Positions 14,316 through 23,035 of a stretch of 34,264 bases of DNA are shown here, one piece after another. The notes below the pieces were generated by a model. It ran no database searches. It was not told the origin of the DNA and was given only the letters and a program-made list of their open reading frames with translations. Position numbers and translations under genes: made by a program. The DNA is from Desulfobulbaceae bacterium (lineage in GTDB: Bacteria > Desulfobacterota > Desulfobulbia > Desulfobulbales > Desulfocapsaceae): positions 1-34,264 of the forward strand of contig QZLB01000161.1 of NCBI GenBank assembly GCA_004796425.1. The letters are read 5' to 3'. Numbering within the stretch: position 1 is the first letter of the stretch; each line of letters starts with the position of its first letter.

Positions 14316-15500
14316 TCAGCGATCAAAAAAATCTTCAAACTCATTTTTGACCTCTATTATGCTGATCGCAAAACCCAGCCCTTCAAATTTCTCGGTAATA
14401 AGCTTCATCGTATTCACCCCGAGAACTTCTCCCGTTTCGGTAATCAACGGCCCTCCTGAGTTGCCGGGATAAATTTCAGCGTTGGTCTGGATGAATTCAT
14501 CTCTGAAGTTGGAGATAACTCCCGAAGTCACGCTATTGTTCAGAGACAGTGGTGCCCCGATTGCATAAACCGGTTGTCCCAGTGTAACGTTGGATAAATC
14601 CGCCGGTTTCAAGTACGGGGTGTGGTGACCGTTCAACTTCAGCAGGGCCAGATCAAACCGATCACTGATTCGATAGAGAATCACCGACTTCTCAGTACCG
14701 TCAGCCAACTTAATGGTATAACGTGACTGGCGCCGCATCTCCCTGTTCTGCTCCCGGAAAGAATCCGCACCCTTGTTCAGTTCATTTTGCTTTTTCTTAA
14801 AGAGCCGGTATCGTTTCTGGTAATCAGCGCGCCATGCCTCAAGGTAGCGTTCTTTTGCCTGCAGTGAACGCTTTGCTGCGTCCCGTTGGGAGGTATCGAT
14901 GGATGATCCGTTTTTCCGATATTTTGCCTTGATCGAAGCACGATAAGCTTTGAGATTGTCAGCATAATCATCTAGATTTTCCTTTTCGATCTTCAGAGCC
15001 CGTCTCGCCTCTTCTATTTTTTTCTCAGCCTGCCTGATCGATGCTTCAACCGATTCCTTGGTCTTTTTACTTCCCCTGATCACATGTTTATTGGTCACAA
15101 TCAGACCATCGCTACTGATGAAAAAACCTGACCCCTGACCGGCTTTGGTGTAAATCGATACCACGGCAAGATTTGCTTTTTCAATCAGAGAAGCTGGCTG
15201 AAGTTTCTGCTCAAACTGGGCCACCAGATCATGACCCTCATCGACCACAATTTCTCGTTTTGCCCCCGCCTGAACCTGGCTTCTCAAAGCAGATCTGCTG
15301 GTATACACTACCTTTTCAACCCGGCTTAGGGGAACGGTGATAAGACCACCAAACTGTTCATAGGTGACATGGGTATCGCTTTTTTGCACCTGATCAGAAA
15401 CAATAATTTTCCCGTTGGTAAGATGGATCTCGTGTCCATAGCCATAGCCAGTTAACCCAAAAAGCAACAACAGTGATAAGAGTCGAATTTTTAAAGCCAT
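14316..15500 (-). CDS. Secreted S1C (DegP-like) serine protease with internal coiled coil, no PDZ
   Basis: I start at the ATG that opens a clear signal peptide ('ALKIRLLSLLLLFGLTGYG'); the frame is open to an ATG 66 nt further upstream. The mature protein has a small beta-rich N-terminal domain ('HEIHLTNGKIIVSDQVQK'), then a trypsin-like domain with catalytic His139 ('TNKHVIRG'), Asp283 ('RFDLALLKL') and Ser348 ('PGNSGGPL'). Between His and Asp lies an inserted charged, heptad-rich segment of about 115 residues (about 145-260; EEARRALKIEKENLDD, RYRLFKKKQNELNKG). No PDZ domain follows. It is probably periplasmic or envelope-associated; substrate unknown. The insert might serve oligomerisation or partner sensing (inference). 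Confidence 0.8.
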   Translation of the reverse strand: MALKIRLLSLLLLFGLTGYGYGHEIHLTNGKIIVSDQVQKSDTHVTYEQFGGLITVPLSRVEKVVYTSRSALRSQVQAGAKREIVVDEGHDLVAQFEQKLQPASLIEKANLAVVSIYTKAGQGSGFFISSDGLIVTNKHVIRGSKKTKESVEASIRQAEKKIEEARRALKIEKENLDDYADNLKAYRASIKAKYRKNGSSIDTSQRDAAKRSLQAKERYLEAWRADYQKRYRLFKKKQNELNKGADSFREQNREMRRQSRYTIKLADGTEKSVILYRISDRFDLALLKLNGHHTPYLKPADLSNVTLGQPVYAIGAPLSLNNSVTSGVISNFRDEFIQTNAEIYPGNSGGPLITETGEVLGVNTMKLITEKFEGLGFAISIIEVKNEFEDFFDR

Positions 15501-15776
15501 ACCAATACCAGCACCAGAGTTATGGGATGTAAAGCAGTAACACCGCTCCTCCTCAGCACAGGGCATTCCACTAGAAAAAATTGTCTGCCTCTTTAGCTTA
15601 GCGCAAACAGAAAGAAGCTACAAGATCCCCATCTGCGAGATAAACAGTGTTGCGCATCGCCCTGTTACATCAATGTCGGTTGGAAAAGAACAGAAAAATC
15701 AGGAATAAAACAAACAAGAAGAACACCAGGGTGACCAGTCGTGGAGTTCGTTCATCTGCATGAAGCCCGGTATGAA

Positions 15777-16418
15777 CTACCAGCCGTATTCACCAACCAG
15801 GTTAACAAAGCGAACTTTTTCAAGGGAAACACTCTCTAGCACGCCCTCGTTCTTAATGACCATCTGAAGTTCCTGCAGGTGCTGGTCACCAACGGGAATT
15901 ATCAGTCTACCGGGGTCTGCAAGCTGCTCAATCAATGGCTCCGGGACCCGGGGGCCTCCCGCCGTCACCATGATCGCATCATAAGGACCATGTTCCTGCC
16001 AGCCCAGTGTTCCATCATCAAGCTTGGTTGAGATATTGTAGTATTTCAGTTTGTCAAACACTCTGCGGGCCCCTGCCAGCAGCACATTGATGCGTTCGAC
16101 GGTAAACACCTGTTCACATATTCGAGACAGAATTGCCGCCTGATAGCCGGAACCGGTACCGATCTCAAGAACCTTTTCATGTCCTTGAAGCTGGAGTGCC
16201 TCCGTCATGCAGGCAACGATATATGGTTGGGAAATGGTTTGACCCGAGGCGATTGGTAAGGGAAAATCGCCATATGCACGGCTACAGAGGGCATCATCGA
16301 CAAACTCGTGCCGCGGCACCCCACACATGGCCTGAAGAACTTTCTCATCCGTAATTCCGCGAGGTTTAAGTTGCTCATCAACCATCCGCTCACGGATCTT
16401 CAGGTATTTATCACTCAC
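15777..16418 (-). CDS. pcm: Protein-L-isoaspartate O-methyltransferase
   Basis: The 213-residue protein has the family's active-site segment 'PLPIASGQTISQPYIVA', the S-adenosylmethionine motif 'VLEIGTGSGYQAAILS', 'VFTVERINVLLAGAR' and 'DGTLGWQEHGPYDAIMVTA'. It methylates isoaspartyl residues in damaged proteins. The start is GTG at 16416-16418, overlapping the stop of the upstream lipoprotein gene (GTGA), so translation is coupled. A cluster of stress and protein-quality genes (protease, pcm, htpG) surrounds it. Confidence 0.94.
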   Translation of the reverse strand: MSDKYLKIRERMVDEQLKPRGITDEKVLQAMCGVPRHEFVDDALCSRAYGDFPLPIASGQTISQPYIVACMTEALQLQGHEKVLEIGTGSGYQAAILSRICEQVFTVERINVLLAGARRVFDKLKYYNISTKLDDGTLGWQEHGPYDAIMVTAGGPRVPEPLIEQLADPGRLIIPVGDQHLQELQMVIKNEGVLESVSLEKVRFVNLVGEYGW

Positions 16419-16801
16419 AATGTATTCTCTTGCCAGTCGTGATCGTCCGCCCAGTCATACTCATCCGAATCAAAGGAGCTGTACTTACAGGAAATAACGA
16501 GATCGCCCTCGAAGGTGACCAGGATGCGGTTATACCCACCATCCCCGAAGAGCCCACCAACATATGGGGTCTTCTGCATCGTCGTTTTCTTTTCCTCGTA
16601 GTAAACCCATCGCTCAGCGGTATCTGACACCATCTGCTGGGCATCAGGATCCCCCAGGAAGGTCAACACATCTGCTTTTGTCGACGAACCAGGTTTAATC
16701 AAACTGGCATCAGAGGCAAGGTGCCTCACCGGCTTATCAGCACATGATGCCAGTAATAAGACGATCAATATCAAACTGCAAATTCTTATCACACCATTCA
16801 T
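16415..16801 (-). CDS. BamE/SmpA-like lipoprotein
   Basis: From ATG 16799-16801 (ribosome site GGAGAG) the protein has 128 residues with a lipoprotein signal ending in the lipobox LLASC, lipidated Cys20. The next part 'LIKPGSSTKADVLTFLGDPD' is the BamE/SmpA-OmlA type start (short helix, then a G-x-P turn), followed by a small beta sheet ('ERWVYYEEKK', 'NRILVTFEGDLVISCKY') and an acidic tail. In-frame codons continue 43 residues upstream but lack lipoprotein features. Members of this fold work at the outer membrane; a role in the Bam complex here is not shown. Its stop overlaps the pcm GTG start. Confidence 0.7.
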   Translation of the reverse strand: MNGVIRICSLILIVLLLASCADKPVRHLASDASLIKPGSSTKADVLTFLGDPDAQQMVSDTAERWVYYEEKKTTMQKTPYVGGLFGDGGYNRILVTFEGDLVISCKYSSFDSDEYDWADDHDWQENTL

Positions 16802-17001
16802 CTCACTCTCCAGATCTACACGGTTCAACCCACCCCACTCGCAGGTGGACGCCCCATTTGCACAGTTTTGGGGCAGCCGGGTTGGTTGAAAACTATCTCG
16901 CTCTATATCCTGTAGGGCTGGTTTTTTCAACTCCTATTGTCAAATGGTGCCCCATCACCATCCAATGTGGCACCATTATATTTCAGCACAACCGCCCCCT
17001 T

Positions 17002-18870
17002 TTAGGAAACCGCTTTATCAAGAATCCGATAGTTTCGTTTAACCATTTCCAATGGGTCAACATTGAGCCCTGCCTGCAGCATCGCATTGTCGTAAATCTG
17101 GAATGCGACCTCGACCGCAAACGATTCATCATCGCTCACCAGTGTTGAGAGTTTCTGGATCAGTTCACTGGCTGCATTGATTTCCAGGTTTTTCTTGCTG
17201 ATTTCCGGGACCATCCCTTTCTCAAAACGACTTGCCGCCATGACCCGTTCCATTGAGGAGGTCATGTAACCATCCGGATTGACGATCATCGCCGGCAGGT
17301 CAACCAACCGATTTGACGGGGTGACCTCTGCCACCTTATCACCAAGGGTTTCCTTGAGCCATTCGGTCAGTTTTTTTATTTCTTCATCAGCCAGCCTGTC
17401 TGTCTTGGTCTCATCACCGGTATCATCTTCAGTTTCGGAGCCGAGGGAAAGATCGGCACGATCCGCTGAAACCAGTTTCTTGCCATCAAACTCATTGAGA
17501 TGGCTCATGACAAAATCATCGATCGGCTCCATGGTGTAAATAATTTCGATGTCCTTCTTCTTGAACATTTCAACATAGGGTCCAGCCTCAATCGCAGCCC
17601 GGCTGGGGCCATTAATATAATAAACTTCTTCCTGGTCAGGGTTCATCCGCAGCAGGTAATCTGCCAGCCCAATCGATTTACCCGGCTCAGACTTGGAAGA
17701 CTCGAATCTCATTAATTTGCCAAGCTCTTTCTGGAATTCATAATCGCTTGTTGCTCCTTCTTTGAGATAAATCCCAAAGGTTTTCCAGAATTTGAGATAC
17801 TGTTCTTCATCTTTTTTGGCTTCCTCGTCGAGATGTTTGAGGAATCGTTTGGTGATCACTTTTTTAATCTTTGCCACCAGTGCGTTGTCCTGAAGCGCCT
17901 GACGGGAGATATTAAGCGGCAGGTCTTCACTGTCCACCACACCTTTGAGAAAACGTAACCACTCAGGCAAAATATTCTCCGAGTGCTGATCAATCAGGAT
18001 CTTCTGACAATACAGATTAACACCCGGACTCACCCGGCCAAAGCCCATGACCTCAAAATTTTCCTGCGGCACAAAAAGCAGCGAATTAATAGCCAGTGGT
18101 GCATCTGCTGAAAAATGCAAGCGGTACATCGGCTCATCTGATGCATTACCGATAAACTTATAAAAATCGGTATACTCTTCATCTTCAATTTCTGACCGGT
18201 TTCGCGCCCATAATGCCTGTACCGTGTTGACGGTTTCTCCGTCCAGTTTGATCGGGAAACCAACAAAAGCCGAATATTGTTTGATAATTGATTCAACCTT
18301 GAATTTCTGGGCGTACTGGTGACAATCTTCTTTGAGCTCGATGATAATCTTGGTACCCCGATGCAGACCGGCACTTTCGCTGATGGTAAATGAGCCGGTT
18401 CCGTCAGACACCCATTCGTTTCCTTCCGAACCATCCCATGAGCGACTTTGTACCCGAACCTTGGAAGCAGCCATGAACGCTGAATAAAAGCCCACACCAA
18501 ATTGACCGATCAGACTGACATCCTTTTTAGCCGCCTCAGCCAGTTCCGAGAGAAAAGTGTTGGAGCCAGAATGGGCAATGGTACCCAGGTTGTTTTCCAG
18601 CTCATCACGCGTCATGCCAATGCCGGTATCCGCAATAACCAACTGTTTTTTATCTTCATCCACATCGATCGTAATCTCCAGTGGAACATGTTCGTCGAAT
18701 ACATTCTCGGCAGTGAGACTTTCGTGTCTGAATTTCTCAAGTGCGTCTGCACTATTTGAAATCAATTCACGAATAAAAACGTCCCGCTCGGTATATAGAG
18801 AATTGATAACAATATCGAGCAACTTTTTAGTCTCAGCCTTAAACTCGTAAGTATTTGTCTTATCAGCCAT
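17002..18870 (-). CDS. htpG: Chaperone HtpG (Hsp90)
   Basis: The 622-residue protein is full length for HtpG. The N-terminal ATPase domain has 'RELISNSADALEKFRHE', 'IADTGIGMTRDELENNLGTIA' and 'GQFGVGFYSAFM'; the middle domain has 'LYCQKILIDQHSENILPEWLRFLKG' with the conserved 'DSEDLPLNISR' block; the C-terminal dimerisation domain ends in 'PLEMVKRNYRI'. It is a cytoplasmic ATP-dependent chaperone. The 81-residue-like linker between domains contains a short acidic run (SETEDDTGDET). It is divergent from the metallophosphoesterase/hemG pair. Confidence 0.97.
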   Translation of the reverse strand: MADKTNTYEFKAETKKLLDIVINSLYTERDVFIRELISNSADALEKFRHESLTAENVFDEHVPLEITIDVDEDKKQLVIADTGIGMTRDELENNLGTIAHSGSNTFLSELAEAAKKDVSLIGQFGVGFYSAFMAASKVRVQSRSWDGSEGNEWVSDGTGSFTISESAGLHRGTKIIIELKEDCHQYAQKFKVESIIKQYSAFVGFPIKLDGETVNTVQALWARNRSEIEDEEYTDFYKFIGNASDEPMYRLHFSADAPLAINSLLFVPQENFEVMGFGRVSPGVNLYCQKILIDQHSENILPEWLRFLKGVVDSEDLPLNISRQALQDNALVAKIKKVITKRFLKHLDEEAKKDEEQYLKFWKTFGIYLKEGATSDYEFQKELGKLMRFESSKSEPGKSIGLADYLLRMNPDQEEVYYINGPSRAAIEAGPYVEMFKKKDIEIIYTMEPIDDFVMSHLNEFDGKKLVSADRADLSLGSETEDDTGDETKTDRLADEEIKKLTEWLKETLGDKVAEVTPSNRLVDLPAMIVNPDGYMTSSMERVMAASRFEKGMVPEISKKNLEINAASELIQKLSTLVSDDESFAVEVAFQIYDNAMLQAGLNVDPLEMVKRNYRILDKAVS

Positions 18871-19011
18871 AATTAACTCCTTACCTGGGCATTACCTGAA
18901 TGGGGGACAGCCGCCCGAAACCGCGCGGCTTCCTTGCTTTTTTCGCTAAAGTCGGCGAAAATGTTAAACATAGAAGCCCCCATGTCAAGACAGATAACTC
19001 GGAGAGTCGCC

Positions 19012-19698
19012 ATGATCGTATTCATTATTGGTGACATTCATATGTCACCGGAAAAAATCGCCCGGATTCCAGAAATAGAGAATGCCGATCTGATCGTGAT
19101 TAACGGAGATCTGACCAATTACGGTTCAAAGGAGGATTGTAAAACGGTATTGAACCACATCATGTCCATCAATCCGCAGGTGTTGGCCCAATTCGGGAAT
19201 CTGGATAAGCCCGAAATCAACAACTATCTCCAGGATCTGGATATCAATCTTCACGGACAGGCGCGTATGTTCCACAACCGGGTTTGTTTTATGGGAGTGG
19301 GTGGTTCAAATCTCACCCCGTTTGCAACTCCATCGGAATTCACCGAGCAGGAACTGGAATCACTGCTCACCGCTGGTTATGACCAGGCGCAAACATTTAT
19401 AAAACTCGCTGAACCCATTGAAAAAATAAAAATACCCCTTATTTTGATCAGTCATGCACCGCCCCTTAACACACGCGTGGACAAACTGGCCAATGGCTCC
19501 CATGCCGGTTCGAGTGCGGTACGGAACTTTATTGAAAAATATCAGCCTGACCTTTGCGTCTGCGGCCATATCCATGAAGCAGCCGGTAGTGATCATATCG
19601 GTGAGACTCCGATATTTAACCCCGGTATGCTCAGCAAAGGAGGCTGGATAAAAACAGTGATTGACAAATCAACGGTATCAGCACAATTACATGACTGA
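19012..19698 (+). CDS. Metallophosphoesterase family protein
   Basis: From ATG 19012 (GGAGAG 6 nt upstream) the protein has 228 residues. It shows the metal ligands of calcineurin-like phosphoesterases in order: 'GDIHMS', 'VINGDLTNYGS', 'FGNLDKPE' (GNxD variant of GNHD), 'ILISHAPPLNT' and 'CVCGHIHEAAGSD'. This is the short YfcE/MJ0936-like single-domain type. The substrate is unknown. The frame is open for 26 codons upstream, but that part is not conserved-looking and lacks a ribosome site. Its last 8 bases contain the start of hemG (ATGACTGA). Confidence 0.85.
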   Translation: MIVFIIGDIHMSPEKIARIPEIENADLIVINGDLTNYGSKEDCKTVLNHIMSINPQVLAQFGNLDKPEINNYLQDLDINLHGQARMFHNRVCFMGVGGSNLTPFATPSEFTEQELESLLTAGYDQAQTFIKLAEPIEKIKIPLILISHAPPLNTRVDKLANGSHAGSSAVRNFIEKYQPDLCVCGHIHEAAGSDHIGETPIFNPGMLSKGGWIKTVIDKSTVSAQLHD

Positions 19699-21091
19699 GA
19701 ACATCAAGACAATAATTGTTGGCGCAGGCCTCTCAGGCCTGGTGGTCGCTCAAAAACTTAAACAATTTGCTCCTTCACATCAATTCCGGGTTTTAGACCA
19801 GGCATCCCACTGCGGTGGAGCGATCCGTTCGATTTCAGAGCATGGCTTCAAGGCAGAAATTGGCCCTCATGGTTTCTTGGATAATTGTCTGGAATCCAGG
19901 CAACTGCTCGAACAAACCGGTCTTGACAAAGAAATTGTTAAAGCATCGCTCTCAACCTTTGTGCGGTATGTTTGCATCAACGGCTCTCTGATGATGATCC
20001 CGCAAAGCCCACTGAAAATAATCAAGGCGCCCCTGATTCCCTGGAAGGATAAATTCAGGGTTTTGGGTGAGCTTTTCAAACAACCACTCGAAGGAGAACC
20101 AACCGTTGCGAAATGGGCGAATTATCGGTTCGGCAAAGCGCTCCTTCCTTATGTTGATGCCGTCTTCACGGGCACCTACGCTGGTGATTTCAATGAATTA
20201 AAAATAGACGCAGTGATGCCCGGTGTTAGAGAACTCGAAAAAACGCATGGATCGATTATCAAAGGCGTTTTGAGCAAAGCCCTCAAAGCCAGAAAAGCAA
20301 AACCGAAGGGCAAAAAGCTCGAAATGCCTGCCATGACCTCCTTTCCAGAAGGTATGCAAAGACTGCCTGAACGACTGGCGGAGCTGCTCGAACCTGGCCA
20401 GGAACTATTGCTTAATTGCCAGGTCAACTCAGTACATCAGGCTACCCACGGCTGGGCGGTTGAGACGGATCAGGGAACCATGAGTGCAGAAAATCTCGTA
20501 ATCGCTCTGCCCGTCAACGAAAGTCTCAAATTGATAGGATCCACACTACCTGAAGCACCCGTCAACCAGATTCCAGAAGCCTGGATCGCAACAGTTGTCT
20601 TCGGTTTTGAGCGGGCACAATTACCTCCCGGGTTTGGCTTTCTGATCCCCGAATCAGAAAAACGATTCACCCTCGGCACACTGTTTTCTTCAAATATGTT
20701 CCCGGGGAGAGCACCCAATGACCACATCGTTTTTGAAACACTGGTCGGTGGTCGGCGCCACCCCGAACGGTTAGAAATCGAAGACAAAGAACTTATCGCG
20801 CGGAGTTTAGCAGATATTCGCGGTTTGCTGAACCTACCGGCAGAACCGAAATACACCAAAGTACTTAGACCCTCGAGCGGGATTCCTCAACTCGAGAAAG
20901 GCTACACCTCATTGTTAAACTGGAGGAATCAGTTGATGGTAGACATCCCGTCGCTTTTCATCTGTGGTTTTGGCTGGGACGGGATCGGTATCAACGACAT
21001 GATCAAGAAAGCAACACGTATAGGTGAACAGCTGGTGAGCGGAGAAGCGCACCAAATAGAAGCGAACGAAGTCAAAAAGGTATATTTCTAG
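19691..21091 (+). CDS. hemG: Protoporphyrinogen/coproporphyrinogen oxidase (HemY/HemG flavoprotein)
   Basis: The 466-residue protein, counted from ATG 19691, starts with the FAD-binding fold 'TIIVGAGLSGLVVAQKL' and follows with 'HCGGAIRSISEHGFKAEIGPHG', 'DAVFTGTYAGDFNELKIDAV', 'SFPEGMQRLPERLAE' and the C-terminal FAD motif 'FICGFGWDGIGINDMIKKA', all as in HemY-type oxidases (TIGR00562 group). These oxidise protoporphyrinogen IX or coproporphyrinogen III in heme synthesis. The start lies inside the end of the phosphoesterase gene, so the two are translationally coupled. An anaerobe must use an acceptor other than oxygen, or use the enzyme only with oxygen traces (inference). Confidence 0.88.
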   Translation: MTENIKTIIVGAGLSGLVVAQKLKQFAPSHQFRVLDQASHCGGAIRSISEHGFKAEIGPHGFLDNCLESRQLLEQTGLDKEIVKASLSTFVRYVCINGSLMMIPQSPLKIIKAPLIPWKDKFRVLGELFKQPLEGEPTVAKWANYRFGKALLPYVDAVFTGTYAGDFNELKIDAVMPGVRELEKTHGSIIKGVLSKALKARKAKPKGKKLEMPAMTSFPEGMQRLPERLAELLEPGQELLLNCQVNSVHQATHGWAVETDQGTMSAENLVIALPVNESLKLIGSTLPEAPVNQIPEAWIATVVFGFERAQLPPGFGFLIPESEKRFTLGTLFSSNMFPGRAPNDHIVFETLVGGRRHPERLEIEDKELIARSLADIRGLLNLPAEPKYTKVLRPSSGIPQLEKGYTSLLNWRNQLMVDIPSLFICGFGWDGIGINDMIKKATRIGEQLVSGEAHQIEANEVKKVYF

Positions 21092-21127
21092 CCGTCCCAA
21101 ATAACCAGCCCCTGATCCATCAGGCTA

Positions 21128-22474
21128 TTACAGCGATTTTACCTTCTCGCTGAGCAGCTCAAGTTGAGCAGAGATAGAACTGTCTCGACGGGTAAGCCCG
21201 GACACCACTTTGATTGAGTGCATCACGGTTGAGTGATCACGGTTAAAAACCTTGCCGATATCTGCAAGGGTTTCTTCGGTATGTTTTCTACTTAAAAACA
21301 TGGCAACCTGTCGGGGAAAGGTAATCGACTTTTTTCGTGAGCGGGACTGCATATCCTCGATCGACACCTGGAACTGCATACCAACCATCTCAGATATTGC
21401 CTGGGCGCTGACTGCCTGGGCCAACTGGCCGACAATCGAATTAACCACTTCCTCTACGATTTCACTGCTTACCTTGCCGTTTTGCAGGGCTGCCCGGGCT
21501 TTGATTGCCACAATCGCCGATTCCACCCGTCTGACATCGCCCGTTATATGGTGGGCGAGGTAGTCGACAAACTCGTCGGCAAGAGCCAGACTCTGCAGGG
21601 TGGCCTTCCTTCTAATGATTCGCACTCGAGTCGCAAGATCGGGCTCTTTAATAGAGGTGACGAGTCCTGCTGTCATCCGGGACCTGAAATCATCATCAAT
21701 CCCCTCGAGCTCTCTTGGCGAACTGTTGGCAGTCATTACTACCCGCTTGCCGAGTTTAATCAGGGTATCAAGCACCTCGTTTAATTCCTGCTGGGTTTTC
21801 TTTTTCCCGGTAAGGCTCTGCATATCTTCGACCAGCAGGATATCACAATGCTCATGGTATTTGCGCTTGAAGTTCTCCATTTCATTATTCCTGATGTCTC
21901 GAACCATTTCAGACGCAAATTGTTGGGCGGTCAGATAGTGCAGCCTGGTCATCGGTGAATTATCCAGTATCTGATGGGCAATCGCATGGGTCAGGTGGCT
22001 TTTGCCCAAACCGGTCGAACTATTGATATAGAGGCAGGGGCCAACCGAATCATCAAAACTGGACATAGAGCGACAGGCTGACTGAGCAAGAATGTTACTC
22101 TCTCCAACCATAAAATCATCAAAGGTGTATCGGGGATGCAGGGCGCGATAATGCGATCCTTCCTCGGGCATTGTCGGCAGGCGAAGCTGCTTCGGCTCCT
22201 CCGTTTTTTCGATCTCACCCACTGACGGTTCGGCCAGCAAAATTTCATCGATACTGACCTGTTGGATCTGTTGATCTATTTCCTGTACAGAGACGATGAT
22301 TTTCTCTAAGAAATTCTGCGAGACATACGCGCCGAAGTATTTATCAGGGCAGGAAAGATACAGACAGTCGTCTTTGAGGTTAATCGCGTCAAGTGGCTCT
22401 ATCCAGAGATCATATATACTTTGAGTGAATACATCCTGTAATTTTTCTTTCGCTTTTTTCCAAACAATCATCAT
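21128..22474 (-). CDS. dnaA: Chromosomal replication initiator DnaA
   Basis: The protein has about 448 residues from ATG 22472-22474. Domain I is at 1-80 ('WKKAKEKLQDVFTQSIYD'). The AAA+ domain starts at 'YTFDDFMVGESNILAQSA' with Walker A 'NSSTGLGKSHLTHA' (the usual Thr is Ser), Walker B 'CDILLVEDMQSLTGKKKTQ', sensor 'TANSSPRELEGIDDDFRSRM', and domain IV ends with the DNA-binding signature 'FNRDHSTVMHSIKV'. dnaN and recF do not follow; hemG converges from the other side. The long gap upstream may hold the origin or the promoter. Confidence 0.94.
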   Translation of the reverse strand: MMIVWKKAKEKLQDVFTQSIYDLWIEPLDAINLKDDCLYLSCPDKYFGAYVSQNFLEKIIVSVQEIDQQIQQVSIDEILLAEPSVGEIEKTEEPKQLRLPTMPEEGSHYRALHPRYTFDDFMVGESNILAQSACRSMSSFDDSVGPCLYINSSTGLGKSHLTHAIAHQILDNSPMTRLHYLTAQQFASEMVRDIRNNEMENFKRKYHEHCDILLVEDMQSLTGKKKTQQELNEVLDTLIKLGKRVVMTANSSPRELEGIDDDFRSRMTAGLVTSIKEPDLATRVRIIRRKATLQSLALADEFVDYLAHHITGDVRRVESAIVAIKARAALQNGKVSSEIVEEVVNSIVGQLAQAVSAQAISEMVGMQFQVSIEDMQSRSRKKSITFPRQVAMFLSRKHTEETLADIGKVFNRDHSTVMHSIKVVSGLTRRDSSISAQLELLSEKVKSL

Positions 22475-23035
22475 CCACACACTCAGAATTTAACGATTAC
22501 GGACCATATCACACAATCTATGAACTGCTCTTAAGGCACAAAAACAGCCATAGACCCGTTGATAATTCAACAGTCTTTTTTTACATCACAGGAACGACCA
22601 ACAGACTCTCTTCTCTCCAGAAAGAAAATCAAAGGACACAATGTATGAGGGGAGATAAACATGATTCCCGCCAAGAGGTCAAAGACGATTATCAGAGATT
22701 TTTGTATCAGCCCCGATGGTTATGGGTAGCGCTCGGCAAAACCCGTAGTTAGTGGGATTGCACTGGACGCTTTCAAAAAGTCCTTGCATGGTGGGGTTTT
22801 CAGCCATGGTATATTTTTTAACGTTATCCTGATGTTTTAGTAATAAATGGATTCTTCTTTCAACAATGTAACGATTACCTTTAACTCTATTTTTCTCTTA
22901 TTTTCTATATTTTTGTAAATTTTTCTCAAATTAACGCTAACAGAAACACGTGAATATTGATAAATCAAGCGCTTCATCGTTTTTTTAGCATAATATTTTT
23001 ATAAAAAAAAATTAACATAAGGAACAATCCACTTC
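22475..23035. other. 560-bp AT-rich gap upstream of dnaA; possible origin or regulatory region
   Basis: There is no convincing gene here. The right part (about 22840-23030) is very AT-rich with T- and A-runs, suited to duplex unwinding. TTATC strings occur several times (for example TTATCAACG on the minus strand at about 22558-22566 and TTATCAATA at about 22957-22965), but each differs from the TTATCCACA DnaA box at two or more positions. A 35-codon frame at 22645-22752 has a good ribosome site (AAAGGA) but no recognisable product. Confidence 0.35.

Noticed and set aside
15670-15783. A minus-strand frame after pcm encoding a short hydrophobic protein (LVTLVFFLFVLFLIFLFF-like)
   Set aside because: It looks like a small membrane protein, but the frame has no ATG, GTG or TTG before its hydrophobic part and no ribosome site. 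It may deserve a look if relatives have an ATG here.
22645-22752. A 35-codon plus-strand frame in the gap upstream of dnaA
   Set aside because: AAAGGA is well spaced from the ATG, but the product (MRGDKHDSRQEVKDDYQ…) resembles nothing I know and the region is otherwise noncoding-like.
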